From Amycolatopsis echigonensis (GTDB lineage: Bacteria; Actinomycetota; Actinomycetes; Mycobacteriales; Pseudonocardiaceae): DNA of 64,000 nucleotides. How positions within the stretch are numbered: position 1 is the stretch's first letter; each line of letters starts with the position of its first letter. The notes below the pieces were generated by a model. It saw only the letters and a program-made list of their open reading frames with translations. It had not been told where the DNA came from and made no database searches. The stretch lies in the NCBI RefSeq assembly GCF_014174495.1, contig NZ_JACJHR010000018.1, positions 62,001-126,000 of the forward strand, given 5' to 3'. A program made the translations under genes and the position numbers. Below, piece by piece: positions 23,228 to 31,480 of this stretch.

Positions 23228-23368
23228 TCACGACTCGATGGCCGCCAGGATCGCCGCGGCGAACGGGGCCGGGTCGAGGTCGCCGCGGACGGCGAGTTGC
23301 TGGCGGCAGCCGTCGCAGAAGGCCACGAACGCTTCGGCGTCGAGGTGGGCTTGAGTGACTCTCGGCAT
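23228..23368 (-). pseudogene. Remnant of a TetR-family regulator
   Basis: A 46-residue frame begins MPRVTQAHLDA, a common TetR N-terminus. It then jumps to RGDLDPAPFAAAILAAIES, which resembles the last helices of TetR ligand domains. About 140 residues that should lie between, including the helix-turn-helix, are missing. A dyad of TetR-operator type lies 5 bp upstream. The simplest reading is an in-frame internal deletion. A genuine small protein is possible but less likely. Confidence 0.5.
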
Positions 23369-23373
23369 AAAAG

Positions 23374-23387
23374 AACGACCATTCGTT
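23374..23387. promoter_or_regulatory. TetR-type operator dyad
   Basis: AACGA-N4-TCGTT (AACGACCATTCGTT) sits 5 bp upstream of the start of the TetR remnant, inside an AT-rich patch (TAAAAGA to TTTTATTTTGATA). It resembles autoregulatory TetR operators. Confidence 0.5.
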
Positions 23388-23691
23388 TTATTTTGATACC
23401 GTCCGAACCCTCCCTCAGCTCACGCCGCCGGGTTACCAGGCCGCCACCCTCGGCCATCCGATCGGCGTCCGGGACTATCTGCTCACCGCAAAGCCGCCTA
23501 CAGCTAACGAGGACAGGAACGGCAGCGCCACGTCCAATCGTGGAACGACCCCGGGCAGCTCGGCGCACGACACACGCTCGGCGACGGTGCCGCTTCCGTT
23601 GTCGCAAGAATGACGAGGCGCAAAGCGGGTACAGCGAATGGGTGGGCGCTTCTGCTGTGGGAAGCGGTCGCGGAAGGAGGCATTCGCACCG
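23388..23691. other. Gap without a convincing gene
   Basis: An open + frame from 23401 reads LTPPGYQAATLGHPIGVRDY and could be a gene fragment, but it has no good start and no recognised family. GGAAGGAGG at 23672-23680 is the ribosome binding site of the next gene. Confidence 0.4.
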
Positions 23692-24150
23692 GTGAAACCG
23701 GATCCGGGACACGCCGACATCAAGGCCTTGCGCAGCTACGTCGAGGCCGTCGCAGTGCTGCTGTATGTCGAGCCGTCCGCGTCCTGGAGCGAGCACAGCA
23801 GCCCGTCGACCGCTTACGTCGCGCTGGCCGACCGATGCCCGCGGCACGCGGACCGGTTCCTGATGCTGCAGTGGGCCGAGGACAGCGGGTGGTGCCTCGC
23901 GCTCGAACCCCAAGGTGCGGAGGAGCCGGTGGTCCTCGCCCACTGGCCGAAACCGGTACGACCGGCTGCCGTCGTGGTGGCCCGCCGGGTCCGTCAAGCG
24001 CTGGCGGAGCTGGCACGGCCCCGCGAGAACGCCACGCGGAGCAGGCAGGACTGCGGGCCCAAACCCGCCGCGGACGTTCCGGAGCGCCGAAGGAACGCGC
24101 GGGGCTCGAACGGCCGATATCCGCCCGCTCCGACGCCTGGAGTCTCCTAG
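23692..24150 (+). CDS. DUF6292-like protein
   Basis: 152 residues from GTG 23692, preceded by GGAAGGAGG. The core runs LRSYVEAVAVLLYVEP, STAYVALADRCP, FLMLQWAEDSGWCLALEP and then VVARRVRQALAELA. This is the pattern of two other genes in the window (30734 and 31878): a helix, AYxALD/ADR, a WaaEsGWs strand and a late helix. It matches my recollection of DUF6292, frequent in Pseudonocardiales and of unknown function. The tail after residue 110 is basic and probably disordered. A strong hairpin follows downstream. Confidence 0.65.
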   Translation: MKPDPGHADIKALRSYVEAVAVLLYVEPSASWSEHSSPSTAYVALADRCPRHADRFLMLQWAEDSGWCLALEPQGAEEPVVLAHWPKPVRPAAVVVARRVRQALAELARPRENATRSRQDCGPKPAADVPERRRNARGSNGRYPPAPTPGVS

Positions 24151-24261
24151 CCGCCCGGAGCCGGCTGCCCCGAGCGGGGGCGCTGACGAGCGGCGATCGA
24201 CTGGCTCCGCGGGCGAACGGCGATTCCGGTGTGCGCTTCAGGCAGTCCTGGGGGGCGAGAC

Positions 24262-24296
24262 GGCCCCGCCGGCTGTGGTTGTCAACCGGCGGGGCC
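24262..24296 (+). terminator. Strong inverted repeat, probable terminator
   Basis: GGCCCCGCCGG (24262-24272) pairs perfectly with CCGGCGGGGCC (24286-24296) around a 13-nt loop. There is no U tract, as is usual in high-GC actinobacteria. It lies 112 bp after the DUF6292-like gene. Confidence 0.6.
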
Positions 24297-24569
24297 TGGT
24301 CGCAGCCATGCCCGGGCAGAACTGCGACCTCCGCGGTGAGGTACCCGTCTCAGCGGGCGGTACTCGTGGCAGCACAGGGAGTTCGCTGGAATCGCACCGT
24401 CGGCAGGCAGCTGAGATTTGCCGGATCTCTCGCGATGCGCGTGTTACGGTCGGTTCGTTGTCAGCAGACCGTGCGGGACACGGGAGTCAGGGCCTTCGGC
24501 TGCGCCTGAAGGGTCACCGCCACCACCATATCGTCCATGACCGGCGCGGGACGTGGAGAAACACAGCAG
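24297..24569. other. Upstream region of the ANTAR gene, no gene seen
   Basis: No coding frame with a credible start was found. The stretch probably holds the promoter and 5' untranslated region of the GAF-ANTAR gene. No consensus promoter stands out. Confidence 0.4.
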
Positions 24570-25391
24570 GTGCTCTCGATGGCCGAGGAAGATCCGTGGG
24601 CTCGGGACCGGGCCGAGTTCGTCCGTCAGGCCGAGCACCGCGGCCGCTACCCCGGCGGCGTCTTTCCGAGCCCGCTGGTGGCGCAGTTCACCGAGCTGAC
24701 GCGGGGGTTGCTGGCGTGCACCAGCGTCGGCGAGGTGCTGGAACGGGTGGTGGACGCGACCTACCGGTTGGTGGAGGGCGCCGATTTGGTGTCGGTGACG
24801 CTGCGTTCCCCGAGCGGGGAGTTTTTCACCCCGGTCGAGACCGATCCGGTGGCCAGCGAGCTGGACCAGGTGCAGTACCGGGCGGGGGAGGGGCCTTGCG
24901 TGGACGCGGCGCGGCTGGACGGGCCGGGGCACGTGCACAGCGACGACCTGGCGGGGGAACGCGCCTGGCCGGACTTCGCCAAGGCAGCGTCCAACCACGG
25001 GTTCGTCGCGGTGCTGGCGACCACCCTGCTGCCTGATGCGCGTCCGCCGAGGCTGGCCGGCGCGCTCAACATCTACAGCAGGCGGCGCGGTCTGCTCGGG
25101 CCGGAGGCGGCGAACATCGCGCTTCTGCTGGCCACGCACGCGTCGCTGGCGCTGGCCGGGACGGAGGCGGTCGAGCGCGCGGAGTTGCGGGAGGCGCAGC
25201 TGCGCCGCGCCCTCGACAGCCGCGACGTCATCGGCCAGGCGAAAGGCATTCTGATGCACCGGCGCGGCATCGGCGCCGACGAGGCTTTCGACCTGCTGCG
25301 GGAAACCTCCCAGCAGCTCAACGTCAAACTCGCCGAACTCGCCGCCATGCTGGCCAGCCGCCACACCGAAATCGACCCGACGGACCGCTGA
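24570..25391 (+). CDS. GAF-ANTAR transcription antiterminator
   Basis: About 273 residues. A GAF sensor domain spans roughly residues 40-190, including VQYRAGEGPCVDAARLDG. A C-terminal ANTAR RNA-binding domain has LDSRDVIGQAKGILMHRRGI and ADEAFDLLRETSQQLNVKL. ANTAR proteins bind dual-hexaloop RNA hairpins and prevent termination. The start is uncertain: GTG 24570 has GTGGAGA upstream at 24553, ATG 24579 is 9 bp later, and ATG 24537 has no ribosome binding site. The signal and RNA targets are unknown. The gene stands alone. Confidence 0.88.
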   Translation: MLSMAEEDPWARDRAEFVRQAEHRGRYPGGVFPSPLVAQFTELTRGLLACTSVGEVLERVVDATYRLVEGADLVSVTLRSPSGEFFTPVETDPVASELDQVQYRAGEGPCVDAARLDGPGHVHSDDLAGERAWPDFAKAASNHGFVAVLATTLLPDARPPRLAGALNIYSRRRGLLGPEAANIALLLATHASLALAGTEAVERAELREAQLRRALDSRDVIGQAKGILMHRRGIGADEAFDLLRETSQQLNVKLAELAAMLASRHTEIDPTDR

Positions 25392-25496
25392 CCTCGGTGC
25401 GGGACGACGACGTCCTGGTGGCTCGTGCGGGTCACCCTGGCCAGCACGCGGCGTCCCGGCGGCTCGCCAGGTCACGGAGATCGCTGTCCGCGCCGC

Positions 25497-27482
25497 TCAG
25501 ATCGCGGACGGGTAGGTCTCGGGTACTTCGCCAGCTGTCCAGCGGGCGGTGCGTTCCAGCGGCGCCAGCGCGCGCGTGTCGTCGAGGTGGATCAGCGCGT
25601 CGAACTGGTCGGGCACCCGCGCGTGGAAGTAGTGGCTCTGCCGCTCAGTCCGCGGCCGGTAGACGACCCCGATCGCGCGTTCGAGCATCGGGGCGCGGAG
25701 GGCGTCGGCCGCTTTCGGGGCCGCGCGGAAGTCGAGCCAGAACCCTTCATCGCCGACGTCGTGCCCGAGTTCCTCGATGCTGTCGGCCATCCCGGGCCGC
25801 ACGCGTTTGCGTTGCGCGGGACCACCCCAGTCGTCGGCGGCGGTCACCGTGCCGGCGTAGGTGCTGAAGCCGATGCTGCGGCTGTCGCCGCGGTGCCGTT
25901 CCCGGACGAGCTGGCCAAGGTTGAGCTCGCCGCGCGCGGCCAGGTCGGTGACCCGAGCGTCGCCGAGGTGCGAATTGTGCGCCCAGACAACGACTTTCGC
26001 CGGTTCGCCGCGCCTCCTGCTCAGGTGCCCGGCGAGTGCGTCGAGCGTGTGCGCCATGTGCCGGTCGCGCAGGTTCCACGACTCGGCCGACGAGCCGAAC
26101 ATCGCCCGGTAGTACTCGGCGGCGTTGCGCACCGTTCGAGCGTTCATCTCGGCGTAGAAGTGCTCGTCCTCGGCCAGCAGGTCACCGGTGGGCGCGGCCT
26201 GCCGCAGCTCCTGCAGCTGCGCGATGACCTCGTCCTCGCACGTCTGGCCCGCGCCGAACGCCGCGGCGAAGCCGTAGGACTGACCGTCGTCGCTGCGGTA
26301 ATGGTCGAAGCACGCGTAGCGCTTCTTGGCGCGCGAAGCGGCTTCGGGATCGGTGCTCTCCAGGTAGGAGATCACCGCCTCGATGGAGCGGTGGAGGCTG
26401 TAAAGGTCCAGGCCGTAGAAGCCGGTCTTGTCGACATCGCGCGCGAGGCGGTCATTGTGCTCGCGCAGCCAGCCGACGAAGTCCAGCACCACCGTGTTGC
26501 GCCACATCCAGGTCGGGAACCGCTGGAATCCGCGCAGCGCCTCCTCGGCTACGTCGTCGTCGCTCCGGCCGCGCACGAACCGGTTGACGCGGTACGCGTC
26601 CGGCCAGTCGCCTTCGATCGCGACGGCGTTGAAACCCTTCTGCTCGATCAACGTGCGGGTCATGGCGGCGCGGGCGGCATAGAACTCGTGAGTGCCGTGG
26701 GACGCCTCGCCGATGAGCACGAGATGCGCGTCGCCGACCAGGTCCAGCAGGGTTTGCTCGCTCGGCACCCCGTTCTCGACCGGCTGCGCGGCCGCGCGGA
26801 CGGCGGCGACCGCGGTGGGCGCGTGCGCCGGCGTGGGTGGCTCGGCGGCTCGCATCAGGCCGCGGACCTCGTCGTCGGTGGTCTGCGCGAAGTCCTGGTA
26901 TGCCGTGCCGACCGCGGAGAACGGCGTCGGCGTGGTGGCACAGACGACCTCGTCGACCGCGAGCGACAGTTCGGCGCAGGTGGACTCAGGCGCTGCCGGC
27001 ACGGCGACCACGACCCGGCCCGGCCGGAGCTCTTGCAGCGCCCGGATGGCCGCCCGCATGCTCGCGCTGGTCGCCAGGCCGTCGTCGACCAGGATGACGG
27101 TGCGGCCGGCGACCTCCGGCATCGGCCGCCCCTGCCGGTAGAGCCGCTCGCGCCGGGCGAGTTCGCGTGCTTCGCGCTCGGCGGCCCGCTGCAACACCTG
27201 CGGCGAGATGTCCAGGCCGCGCACCACGTCGTCGTTGACCACTGTCACGCCGCGACTGGCGACCGCGCCCATCGCCAGCTCCTCGCGTCCCGGCGCTCCG
27301 AGCTTGCGCACCGCGAACACGTCCAGCGGAGCCCCGAGCGCCGTCGCCACCTCATAGGCGACCGCAACGCCGCCGCGCGGCACGCCGAGCACGAGAACCC
27401 GCGGATCATCCCGATAATCCGCGAGGAGACGGGCGAGGGCTTGGCCGGCGTCACGACGGTCGCGGAACAGTCGATCGGACAT
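25497..27482 (-). CDS. Phosphoribosyltransferase / erythromycin esterase-like fusion
   Basis: 661 residues in two domains. Residues 1-215 form a phosphoribosyltransferase with [16 protein letters not shown] and the PRPP loop [18 protein letters not shown]. Residues 230-660 are an erythromycin-esterase-like domain with [29 protein letters not shown] and [13 protein letters not shown], carrying the Glu-His and His residues of that fold. Such fusions are widespread in actinobacteria, and the substrate is not established. GAGGAGG precedes ATG by 5 bp but lies in a hairpin. A SigB-like promoter is 40 bp upstream. Stress or antibiotic modification is possible but unproven. Confidence 0.9.
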   Translation of the reverse strand: MSDRLFRDRRDAGQALARLLADYRDDPRVLVLGVPRGGVAVAYEVATALGAPLDVFAVRKLGAPGREELAMGAVASRGVTVVNDDVVRGLDISPQVLQRAAEREARELARRERLYRQGRPMPEVAGRTVILVDDGLATSASMRAAIRALQELRPGRVVVAVPAAPESTCAELSLAVDEVVCATTPTPFSAVGTAYQDFAQTTDDEVRGLMRAAEPPTPAHAPTAVAAVRAAAQPVENGVPSEQTLLDLVGDAHLVLIGEASHGTHEFYAARAAMTRTLIEQKGFNAVAIEGDWPDAYRVNRFVRGRSDDDVAEEALRGFQRFPTWMWRNTVVLDFVGWLREHNDRLARDVDKTGFYGLDLYSLHRSIEAVISYLESTDPEAASRAKKRYACFDHYRSDDGQSYGFAAAFGAGQTCEDEVIAQLQELRQAAPTGDLLAEDEHFYAEMNARTVRNAAEYYRAMFGSSAESWNLRDRHMAHTLDALAGHLSRRRGEPAKVVVWAHNSHLGDARVTDLAARGELNLGQLVRERHRGDSRSIGFSTYAGTVTAADDWGGPAQRKRVRPGMADSIEELGHDVGDEGFWLDFRAAPKAADALRAPMLERAIGVVYRPRTERQSHYFHARVPDQFDALIHLDDTRALAPLERTARWTAGEVPETYPSAI

Positions 27483-27489
27483 CGGTGCC

Positions 27490-27522
27490 TCCTCGGATCA
27501 GTCTCCAGCGCCGATCCGAGGA
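27490..27522 (-). promoter_or_regulatory. Hairpin masking the ribosome binding site of the fusion gene
   Basis: TCCTCGGATC (27490-27499) and GATCCGAGGA (27513-27522) form a perfect 10-bp stem with a 13-nt loop. On the minus strand one arm overlaps the GAGGAGG Shine-Dalgarno (27488-27494), 5 bp before the start. An RNA thermometer or translational attenuator is possible. Confidence 0.5.
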
Positions 27523-27546
27523 TTTCCGGCTGTGGCGCACCGAAAC
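27522..27546 (-). promoter_or_regulatory. SigB-like promoter of the fusion gene
   Basis: On the minus strand, GTTT (27546-27543), 15 bp and GGAAAT (27527-27522) resemble the GTTT-N14/16-GGGWAT stress-sigma consensus with one mismatch. Confidence 0.4.
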
Positions 27547-27614
27547 GTGGTCGGGCAGGCGCGGGTCCCGGGGGCAGCGACTGGTGCGGAACGCCGCACG
27601 GTGCCGTTGCAGTA

Positions 27615-28811
27615 TCAGCTCTCGACGACCCCGAGCGCGGCCTCGTGCTCGTCCGCGCCCGGCCGCAGAACCTGGGCGTGGTCCAGCAGGCCGTCCACAG
27701 TGGACGGCAGGTCGAGGTGGCCTTCGAGGTCGGTCAGCTGGCCAGGGGTGGTGCGGGTCGCGACGAACGGCGGCGTGAGCAGGGAGCAGCAGTCTTCGTC
27801 GGGCAGCGCGGACACGTCGGCGGTGCCGATCCGCCGCGCCTCGGCGATGATCTCGGTCTTGTCCCAGCCCAGCAGCGGACGCAGCACCGGCAGGGTCGCC
27901 GCGTCGTCGATCGTGGCCAGATTCGGCAGCGTCTGGCTGGCCACCTGCCCGAGGCTGTCGCCGGTGACCAGCGCGTCGGCGTGCAGCCGGCGGGCGAGGG
28001 CCTCGGCACAGCGGATCATCAGCCGCCGCTGCGCGACAATCTGCAGTTCGCCCACCCCCGCGTTCGCCAGCGCGCGCTGGGCCTTGCCGAGCGGCACGAG
28101 GTGCAGGCGGGCATCGCCGTGGAACCGGCGCAAGCTGCGGACGTGGGCGTAAGCCTTGTAGGCCGACGACGGCCCGGTGAAGGGCGCGCCGGTGAAGTGG
28201 ACGAACTCGCAGTGCACCCCGCGCCGCAAGATGCGGTAGGCCGCGACCGGCGAGTCGAAGCCGCCGGACAGCAGGACGACGGCCCGGCCGCCGGTGCCGA
28301 CCGGCAGTCCGCCCTGCCCGGGCAGCCGCTGGGCGGACACGAAGATCTCGAACTCGTCCACCTCGACCGTCACTGTCACATCCGGGTGCTCCAGGTCGAC
28401 CGGAAGGCCGAGCTCGGCCACCACCTGGGCTCCGACCTGCGCGGCCAGCTCTTCGGAGGTCATCGGGAACCGCTTGTCCCGGCGGCGCACCCGTACTCGG
28501 AAGGTGCGCTCGGGTTCGGCCCGGAGCAGGTCTACGGCCGCGGCAGCGGCCTCGTCGGCGGTCTTGCCCGCGCGCACGGCGGGCTGGACGACGCTCACCC
28601 CGGGGACATCGCGAGCACGCCGCACCAGTTCGTCGAGCTCGGCGCGCGCGGAGAGCACCAGCAGGCCCGCCCGGCGGCGCAGCCGCACCCCGGCGACGTC
28701 GGCCAGCGCGCGCCGCACGTTCTCCGCGAGCCGGTCCTCGAAATGGCGCCGGTTGCGGCCCTTGAGGGCCAGCTCGCCGTATTTCAGGAGTACACAACCG
28801 GATTCCCTCAC
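27615..28811 (-). CDS. thiI: tRNA 4-thiouridine synthetase ThiI
   Basis: 398 residues. GTG 28811 gives VRESGCVLLKYGELALKGRN, the family N-terminus, so longer frames upstream are rejected. A ferredoxin-like/THUMP region covers about residues 1-170. The PP-loop VVLLSGGFDSPVAAYRI near residue 185 adenylates U8 of tRNA. DEDCCSLLTPPFVATRT near the end matches the C-terminal part of the core. There is no rhodanese domain, as is common in actinobacteria, so sulfur must come from another protein. A 7-bp inverted repeat (28826-28854) lies upstream of the start. Confidence 0.92.
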   Translation of the reverse strand: MRESGCVLLKYGELALKGRNRRHFEDRLAENVRRALADVAGVRLRRRAGLLVLSARAELDELVRRARDVPGVSVVQPAVRAGKTADEAAAAAVDLLRAEPERTFRVRVRRRDKRFPMTSEELAAQVGAQVVAELGLPVDLEHPDVTVTVEVDEFEIFVSAQRLPGQGGLPVGTGGRAVVLLSGGFDSPVAAYRILRRGVHCEFVHFTGAPFTGPSSAYKAYAHVRSLRRFHGDARLHLVPLGKAQRALANAGVGELQIVAQRRLMIRCAEALARRLHADALVTGDSLGQVASQTLPNLATIDDAATLPVLRPLLGWDKTEIIAEARRIGTADVSALPDEDCCSLLTPPFVATRTTPGQLTDLEGHLDLPSTVDGLLDHAQVLRPGADEHEAALGVVES

Positions 28812-28825
28812 GAAAGTACCAATAC

Positions 28826-28854
28826 CACCGGACGGTCCGTTCGAACATCCGGTG
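28826..28854 (-). promoter_or_regulatory. Inverted repeat upstream of thiI
   Basis: CACCGGA (28826-28832) pairs with TCCGGTG (28848-28854) across 15 nt, 15 bp before the thiI start. It could be an operator or a 5'-leader hairpin; no known site was recognised. Confidence 0.3.
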
Positions 28855-29067
28855 AGGAATCGCACCCGCGTGGGGAGGCGATGACCGCACCGGCCGAGCC
28901 GGGAACGGAGCGCCGAGGTCGGAGAAAGCCATTGGCGGCAAGGCATCCCGGAGGTATGGCCGTGTGGGGCCGGGCCGCTCAAGCGTCGACCGCTCCCCGC
29001 CGACTGGCTGGTTCTCGCGCTGCAGCGGCGAATTCTCCCGATTCCCGGGTCGGTCCGGTGGCGCGGC

Positions 29068-29445
29068 TCAGCCGGTGCCGGACGCGGGTTCGGCCGTGTC
29101 CTCGGCGAACGACGTGAAGGAGAATTCGACTCCGTGCCTGGTGGCCGACGGGGTGATGATTCCGGCGACTCCCGGCTGGTCCAGCCGCGCGAGGAGACGG
29201 GCGAGTGCTTCGGGCGCCTCGGTCGGCTCGTCCGCGGTCTGGGCGAGGGGCCGGTGCAGAATGCCGATGTCCCAGGTGTTTCCGCCGGCTCCGCTGCCCG
29301 CGGCGACAGCGACGGTCGCGTCCAGCAGCCAGCGCGGCGCCTTGCCCGGCAAGGACGGCGTGGCGTGCGAGGTCAGCCCGACGACCTGGTCGGCGCGCAG
29401 GAGGCCGTCGCTGAGGGTCTGTATCCAGACTTTGTCGAGCCCCAT
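29068..29445 (-). CDS. Conserved hypothetical protein (MGLDKVW family), CIRCE-linked
   Basis: 125 residues beginning MGLDKVWIQTLSDGLLRADQVVG. The middle reads LLDATVAVAAGSG and the C-terminal half has EALARLLARLDQPGVAGII. I recall similar 120-residue hypothetical proteins in Amycolatopsis but know no function. There is no signal peptide, membrane span or catalytic motif. A 27-residue membrane peptide gene lies 37 bp upstream on the same strand, and a perfect CIRCE element lies upstream of both. That suggests HrcA-controlled, heat-inducible expression. Confidence 0.72.
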   Translation of the reverse strand: MGLDKVWIQTLSDGLLRADQVVGLTSHATPSLPGKAPRWLLDATVAVAAGSGAGGNTWDIGILHRPLAQTADEPTEAPEALARLLARLDQPGVAGIITPSATRHGVEFSFTSFAEDTAEPASGTG

Positions 29446-29482
29446 GGGTTCCGGGTCCTCCGTTCGTGGCGGGGGCGGGGGT

Positions 29483-29566
29483 TCAGACGTGGTGGCGGCG
29501 CGCGGCGGTCATGGTCGCGACCACGCAGCCGACGACGGTCATGGCGAAGAGGACTACAGCGATCAT
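29483..29566 (-). CDS. Putative 27-residue single-span membrane peptide
   Basis: Encodes MIAVVLFAMTVVGCVVATMT followed by AARRHHV, a hydrophobic helix with a basic His-rich end. A good ribosome binding site (CGGGAG, 6 nt before ATG) supports translation. It is too short for a homology argument. It is the first gene downstream of the CIRCE element on the minus strand and lies just before the 125-residue hypothetical gene, so the two may form a heat-shock operon. Confidence 0.42.
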   Translation of the reverse strand: MIAVVLFAMTVVGCVVATMTAARRHHV

Positions 29567-29630
29567 CACAGACTCCCGGCGTGCGGAGTTCGGGCGCGGC
29601 GCCGAGGCGGTCGTGCCGCCTGGCTCTCGG

Positions 29631-29657
29631 TTAGCACTCGATGGCTTAGAGTGCTAA
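29631..29657. promoter_or_regulatory. Perfect CIRCE element (HrcA operator)
   Basis: TTAGCACTC (29631-29639), a 9-bp spacer and GAGTGCTAA (29649-29657) match the CIRCE consensus exactly. A third half-site TTAGCACTC follows at 29665-29673. On the minus strand, TTGCAA-N17-TAAATC overlaps the region, which would place HrcA on the start point of the two small genes below. CIRCE normally precedes groES/groEL or hrcA, and neither is here. Confidence 0.92.
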
Positions 29658-29821
29658 TTCTGATTTAGCACTCCCGTGTCGCGATTGCAACCGACCCTGC
29701 TGGCGAGGCCGCGCACGGTGCCGACCCGGCCTCGCCGTGCCCGCGCGGGTTCGCTTCACCACGCCCTGGACCAGGGCGAGTGCCTCGACGACGGGGGTGT
29801 CCATCGCGCCGTTTTCGATGA

Positions 29822-29867
29822 TGTCGTCTTTTCAGTGACATCGACGCTTGTCATCGTTTCGACGACA
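29822..29867 (+). promoter_or_regulatory. Two RheA-like operators before hsp20
   Basis: TGTCATC-N5-GACGACA (29849-29867) differs at one base from the Streptomyces RheA operator TGTCATC-N5-GATGACA that controls hsp18. A weaker copy, TGTCGTC-N5-AGTGACA (29822-29840), lies 27 bp upstream. The strong copy overlaps the promoter. No rheA gene is in the window. Confidence 0.6.
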
Positions 29868-29876
29868 TGCTAGATC
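29848..29876 (+). promoter_or_regulatory. hsp20 promoter
   Basis: TTGTCA (29848-29853), a 17-bp spacer and TAGATC (29871-29876) form a plausible vegetative promoter 48 bp before the hsp20 start. It coincides with the better RheA-like dyad. Confidence 0.55.
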
Positions 29877-29899
29877 TGTGGTGTGCGTCGACACCACAG
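29876..29899 (+). promoter_or_regulatory. Inverted repeat at the hsp20 start point
   Basis: CTGTGGTGT (29876-29884) and ACACCACAG (29891-29899) are a perfect 9-bp dyad with a 6-nt loop, covering the expected transcription start. It may be a second operator or a 5'-leader hairpin. Confidence 0.45.
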
Positions 29900-29923
29900 C
29901 TGACACGACAGGGAGGAAACGTC

Positions 29924-30364
29924 ATGTTGATGCGCACCGATCCGTTCCGCGAGTTCGACCGGATGGCCCAGCAGGCCTTCAACAGCGTCGCGGGGACCTG
30001 GTCGCGGCCCGCGGCGATGCCGCTGGACGCGTACCGCGTCGGCGACGAATTCGTCATCGCGTTCGACCTGCCGGGCATCGACCCCGACGCGATCGAGCTG
30101 AACATCGAGCGCAACGTGCTGACCGTCAAGGCCGAGCGCCGTCCCGCGATGACCGATCAGTCGGTGGAGATGCAGGTGTCCGAACGGCCCTTGGGCGTGT
30201 TCTCCCGGCAGCTGTTCCTCGGGGATTCCTTGGACACCGACCACATCAACGCCTCCTACGAGGCGGGCGTGCTGACGCTGCGGATCCCGGTCGCCGAGCA
30301 GGCCAAGCCCCGCAAGATCGAGATCAGCGGCGGGCGGTCTGACCGCAAGGAGATCGACGCCTGA
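29924..30364 (+). CDS. Small heat shock protein (Hsp20/alpha-crystallin)
   Basis: 146 residues. The N-terminal arm [19 protein letters not shown] leads to an alpha-crystallin domain with [19 protein letters not shown] and [10 protein letters not shown]. Its end [11 protein letters not shown] carries the characteristic GVL strand. It is an ATP-independent chaperone of the Streptomyces Hsp18 type. GGGAGGAAA precedes ATG 29924 by 5 bp. Upstream lie two RheA-like operators and a 9-bp dyad, so heat-regulated repression is likely. The gene is divergent from the CIRCE-controlled pair. Confidence 0.95.
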   Translation: MLMRTDPFREFDRMAQQAFNSVAGTWSRPAAMPLDAYRVGDEFVIAFDLPGIDPDAIELNIERNVLTVKAERRPAMTDQSVEMQVSERPLGVFSRQLFLGDSLDTDHINASYEAGVLTLRIPVAEQAKPRKIEISGGRSDRKEIDA

Positions 30365-30733
30365 TCGGTGGCGTCGGGGCGGTCGCCATGGTGTCGGCTG
30401 CGCGGACAGTCCCGCAGCGGAGTTCTTTCGCCGTGCCGCGCCGAGTTCGACGCGGTCGTGGCGGCGAAGAGCGGGCGGCCCGCGCTGCCGCGTCCAGCCC
30501 TCCGAACCGGTCCGTCGGATCGGTCCGCCGACGCGGCCCGTCGGGCGGCGGGAGGACGCGGTGAGCCGTACAGGCAGCTTGGCGGTCGCGACGAGCAGTC
30601 GGGATCGCCCAGTTGTCGGCGGAGAGAGCACGCCGACCCCGCCCCCCACCGGCGTCTCGCCCGCTGCGAGGTCCGCACAGCTGCCGCGTGGACCGCTCCC
30701 GTCGCCACGGACAACCTCACCCGGAGGACATCA
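30365..30733. other. Gap without a convincing gene
   Basis: No frame with a good start and recognisable product. A short + frame near 30430 reads CRAEFDAVVAAKSG, similar to RAEFDVITAASDSS near 31410. This hints at a degraded dispersed sequence. GGAGGACA at 30723 serves the next gene. Confidence 0.4.
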
Positions 30734-31306
30734 GTGACCGCAATTCTGGCTCCTGAAGAGCCGAACCGCATCGCCCGCCCGTCGCACCCGGCCGTTTTCC
30801 CCGGACGCACGGAAGACCCCGGCCGGGAACACGCCGTGGTCCTGATGCCGTTGATCGAACCCGCCGACGGGCCGGGGAACGGCGAGGTTCCGCCGGAGCT
30901 GGCCGAGAGAGGGCTGCGCCGCTACACCGCCCGGATCGCCGCCGCGGTGGGCGCGGGAGCGGAAGCCGCCTGGTGCGAGTGGGCCGACGCCCCCAGCGCC
31001 TACATCGCGCTGGACCAGCAACTGCCCGGCCACCTCGGCCGGGACGCGGCGCTGATCTGGGCCGCCGAGAGCGGCTGGTCGGTCGCGGTCGAAACCGGCT
31101 GCGGCGAGGACCTGCTGATCACCGCCGAGCTAGGCGGCGATCTGCTGCCCGCGCCGGAAGCTGTCGCCACCTGGTTCCGCGCCGTGCTCGCCGGCAAATC
31201 CGCCGACACGCACCGGCGTCCCGCCACCGCGGCGAGCACCGACATCGTCCACCGGCTCGCGAACTGGGCCAGGGACGAGCCGATTCTCGACGGCCGCAAC
31301 GGCTGA
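30734..31306 (+). CDS. DUF6292-like protein
   Basis: 190 residues from GTG 30734, with GGAGGACA 4 bp upstream. After a 60-residue leader, the core runs RYTARIAAAVGAGAEAAW, SAYIALDQQLPGH, AALIWAAESGWSVAVETG and LLPAPEAVATWFRAVLAG. This fits DUF6292 as I remember it, a domain of unknown function common in Pseudonocardiales. It is one of three copies in 9 kb. No nearby gene indicates a role. The C-terminal ARDEPILDGRNG is short and polar. Confidence 0.75.
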   Translation: MTAILAPEEPNRIARPSHPAVFPGRTEDPGREHAVVLMPLIEPADGPGNGEVPPELAERGLRRYTARIAAAVGAGAEAAWCEWADAPSAYIALDQQLPGHLGRDAALIWAAESGWSVAVETGCGEDLLITAELGGDLLPAPEAVATWFRAVLAGKSADTHRRPATAASTDIVHRLANWARDEPILDGRNG

Positions 31307-31480
31307 CGGGCAAACCCCGGGCGTCCCAAAGCTTCCGGTGGTCGCTGAGTCCTGCGTCGCCGTGCCGTTCGACGCTGCGGTTCTTGCGGCGGCGAGGCGA
31401 TATTCGTTGCTGCGCGCGGAATTCGACGTAATCACTGCCGCCAGCGATTCTTCATGTGCCGCAGCACGATCGCTGGCGCG
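31307..31480. other. Gap between DUF6292-like gene and repeat array
   Basis: No gene seen. It contains the RAEFDVITAASDSS-encoding fragment near 31410 that resembles the one near 30430. Confidence 0.35.

Noticed and set aside
25497..27482. Classical macrolide resistance gene
   Set aside because: The esterase domain is of the broad erythromycin-esterase superfamily fused to a phosphoribosyltransferase. Family membership alone does not show macrolide hydrolysis.
25425..29117. A 1230-codon plus-strand open frame
   Set aside because: It runs antisense to the esterase fusion and ThiI, both with strong family motifs, and shows only low-complexity Arg/Ala/Val-rich sequence.
29868..29923. HspR (HAIR) operator before hsp20
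   Set aside because: No CTTGAGT-N7-ACTCAAG sequence is present. The dyads fit RheA-like sites instead.
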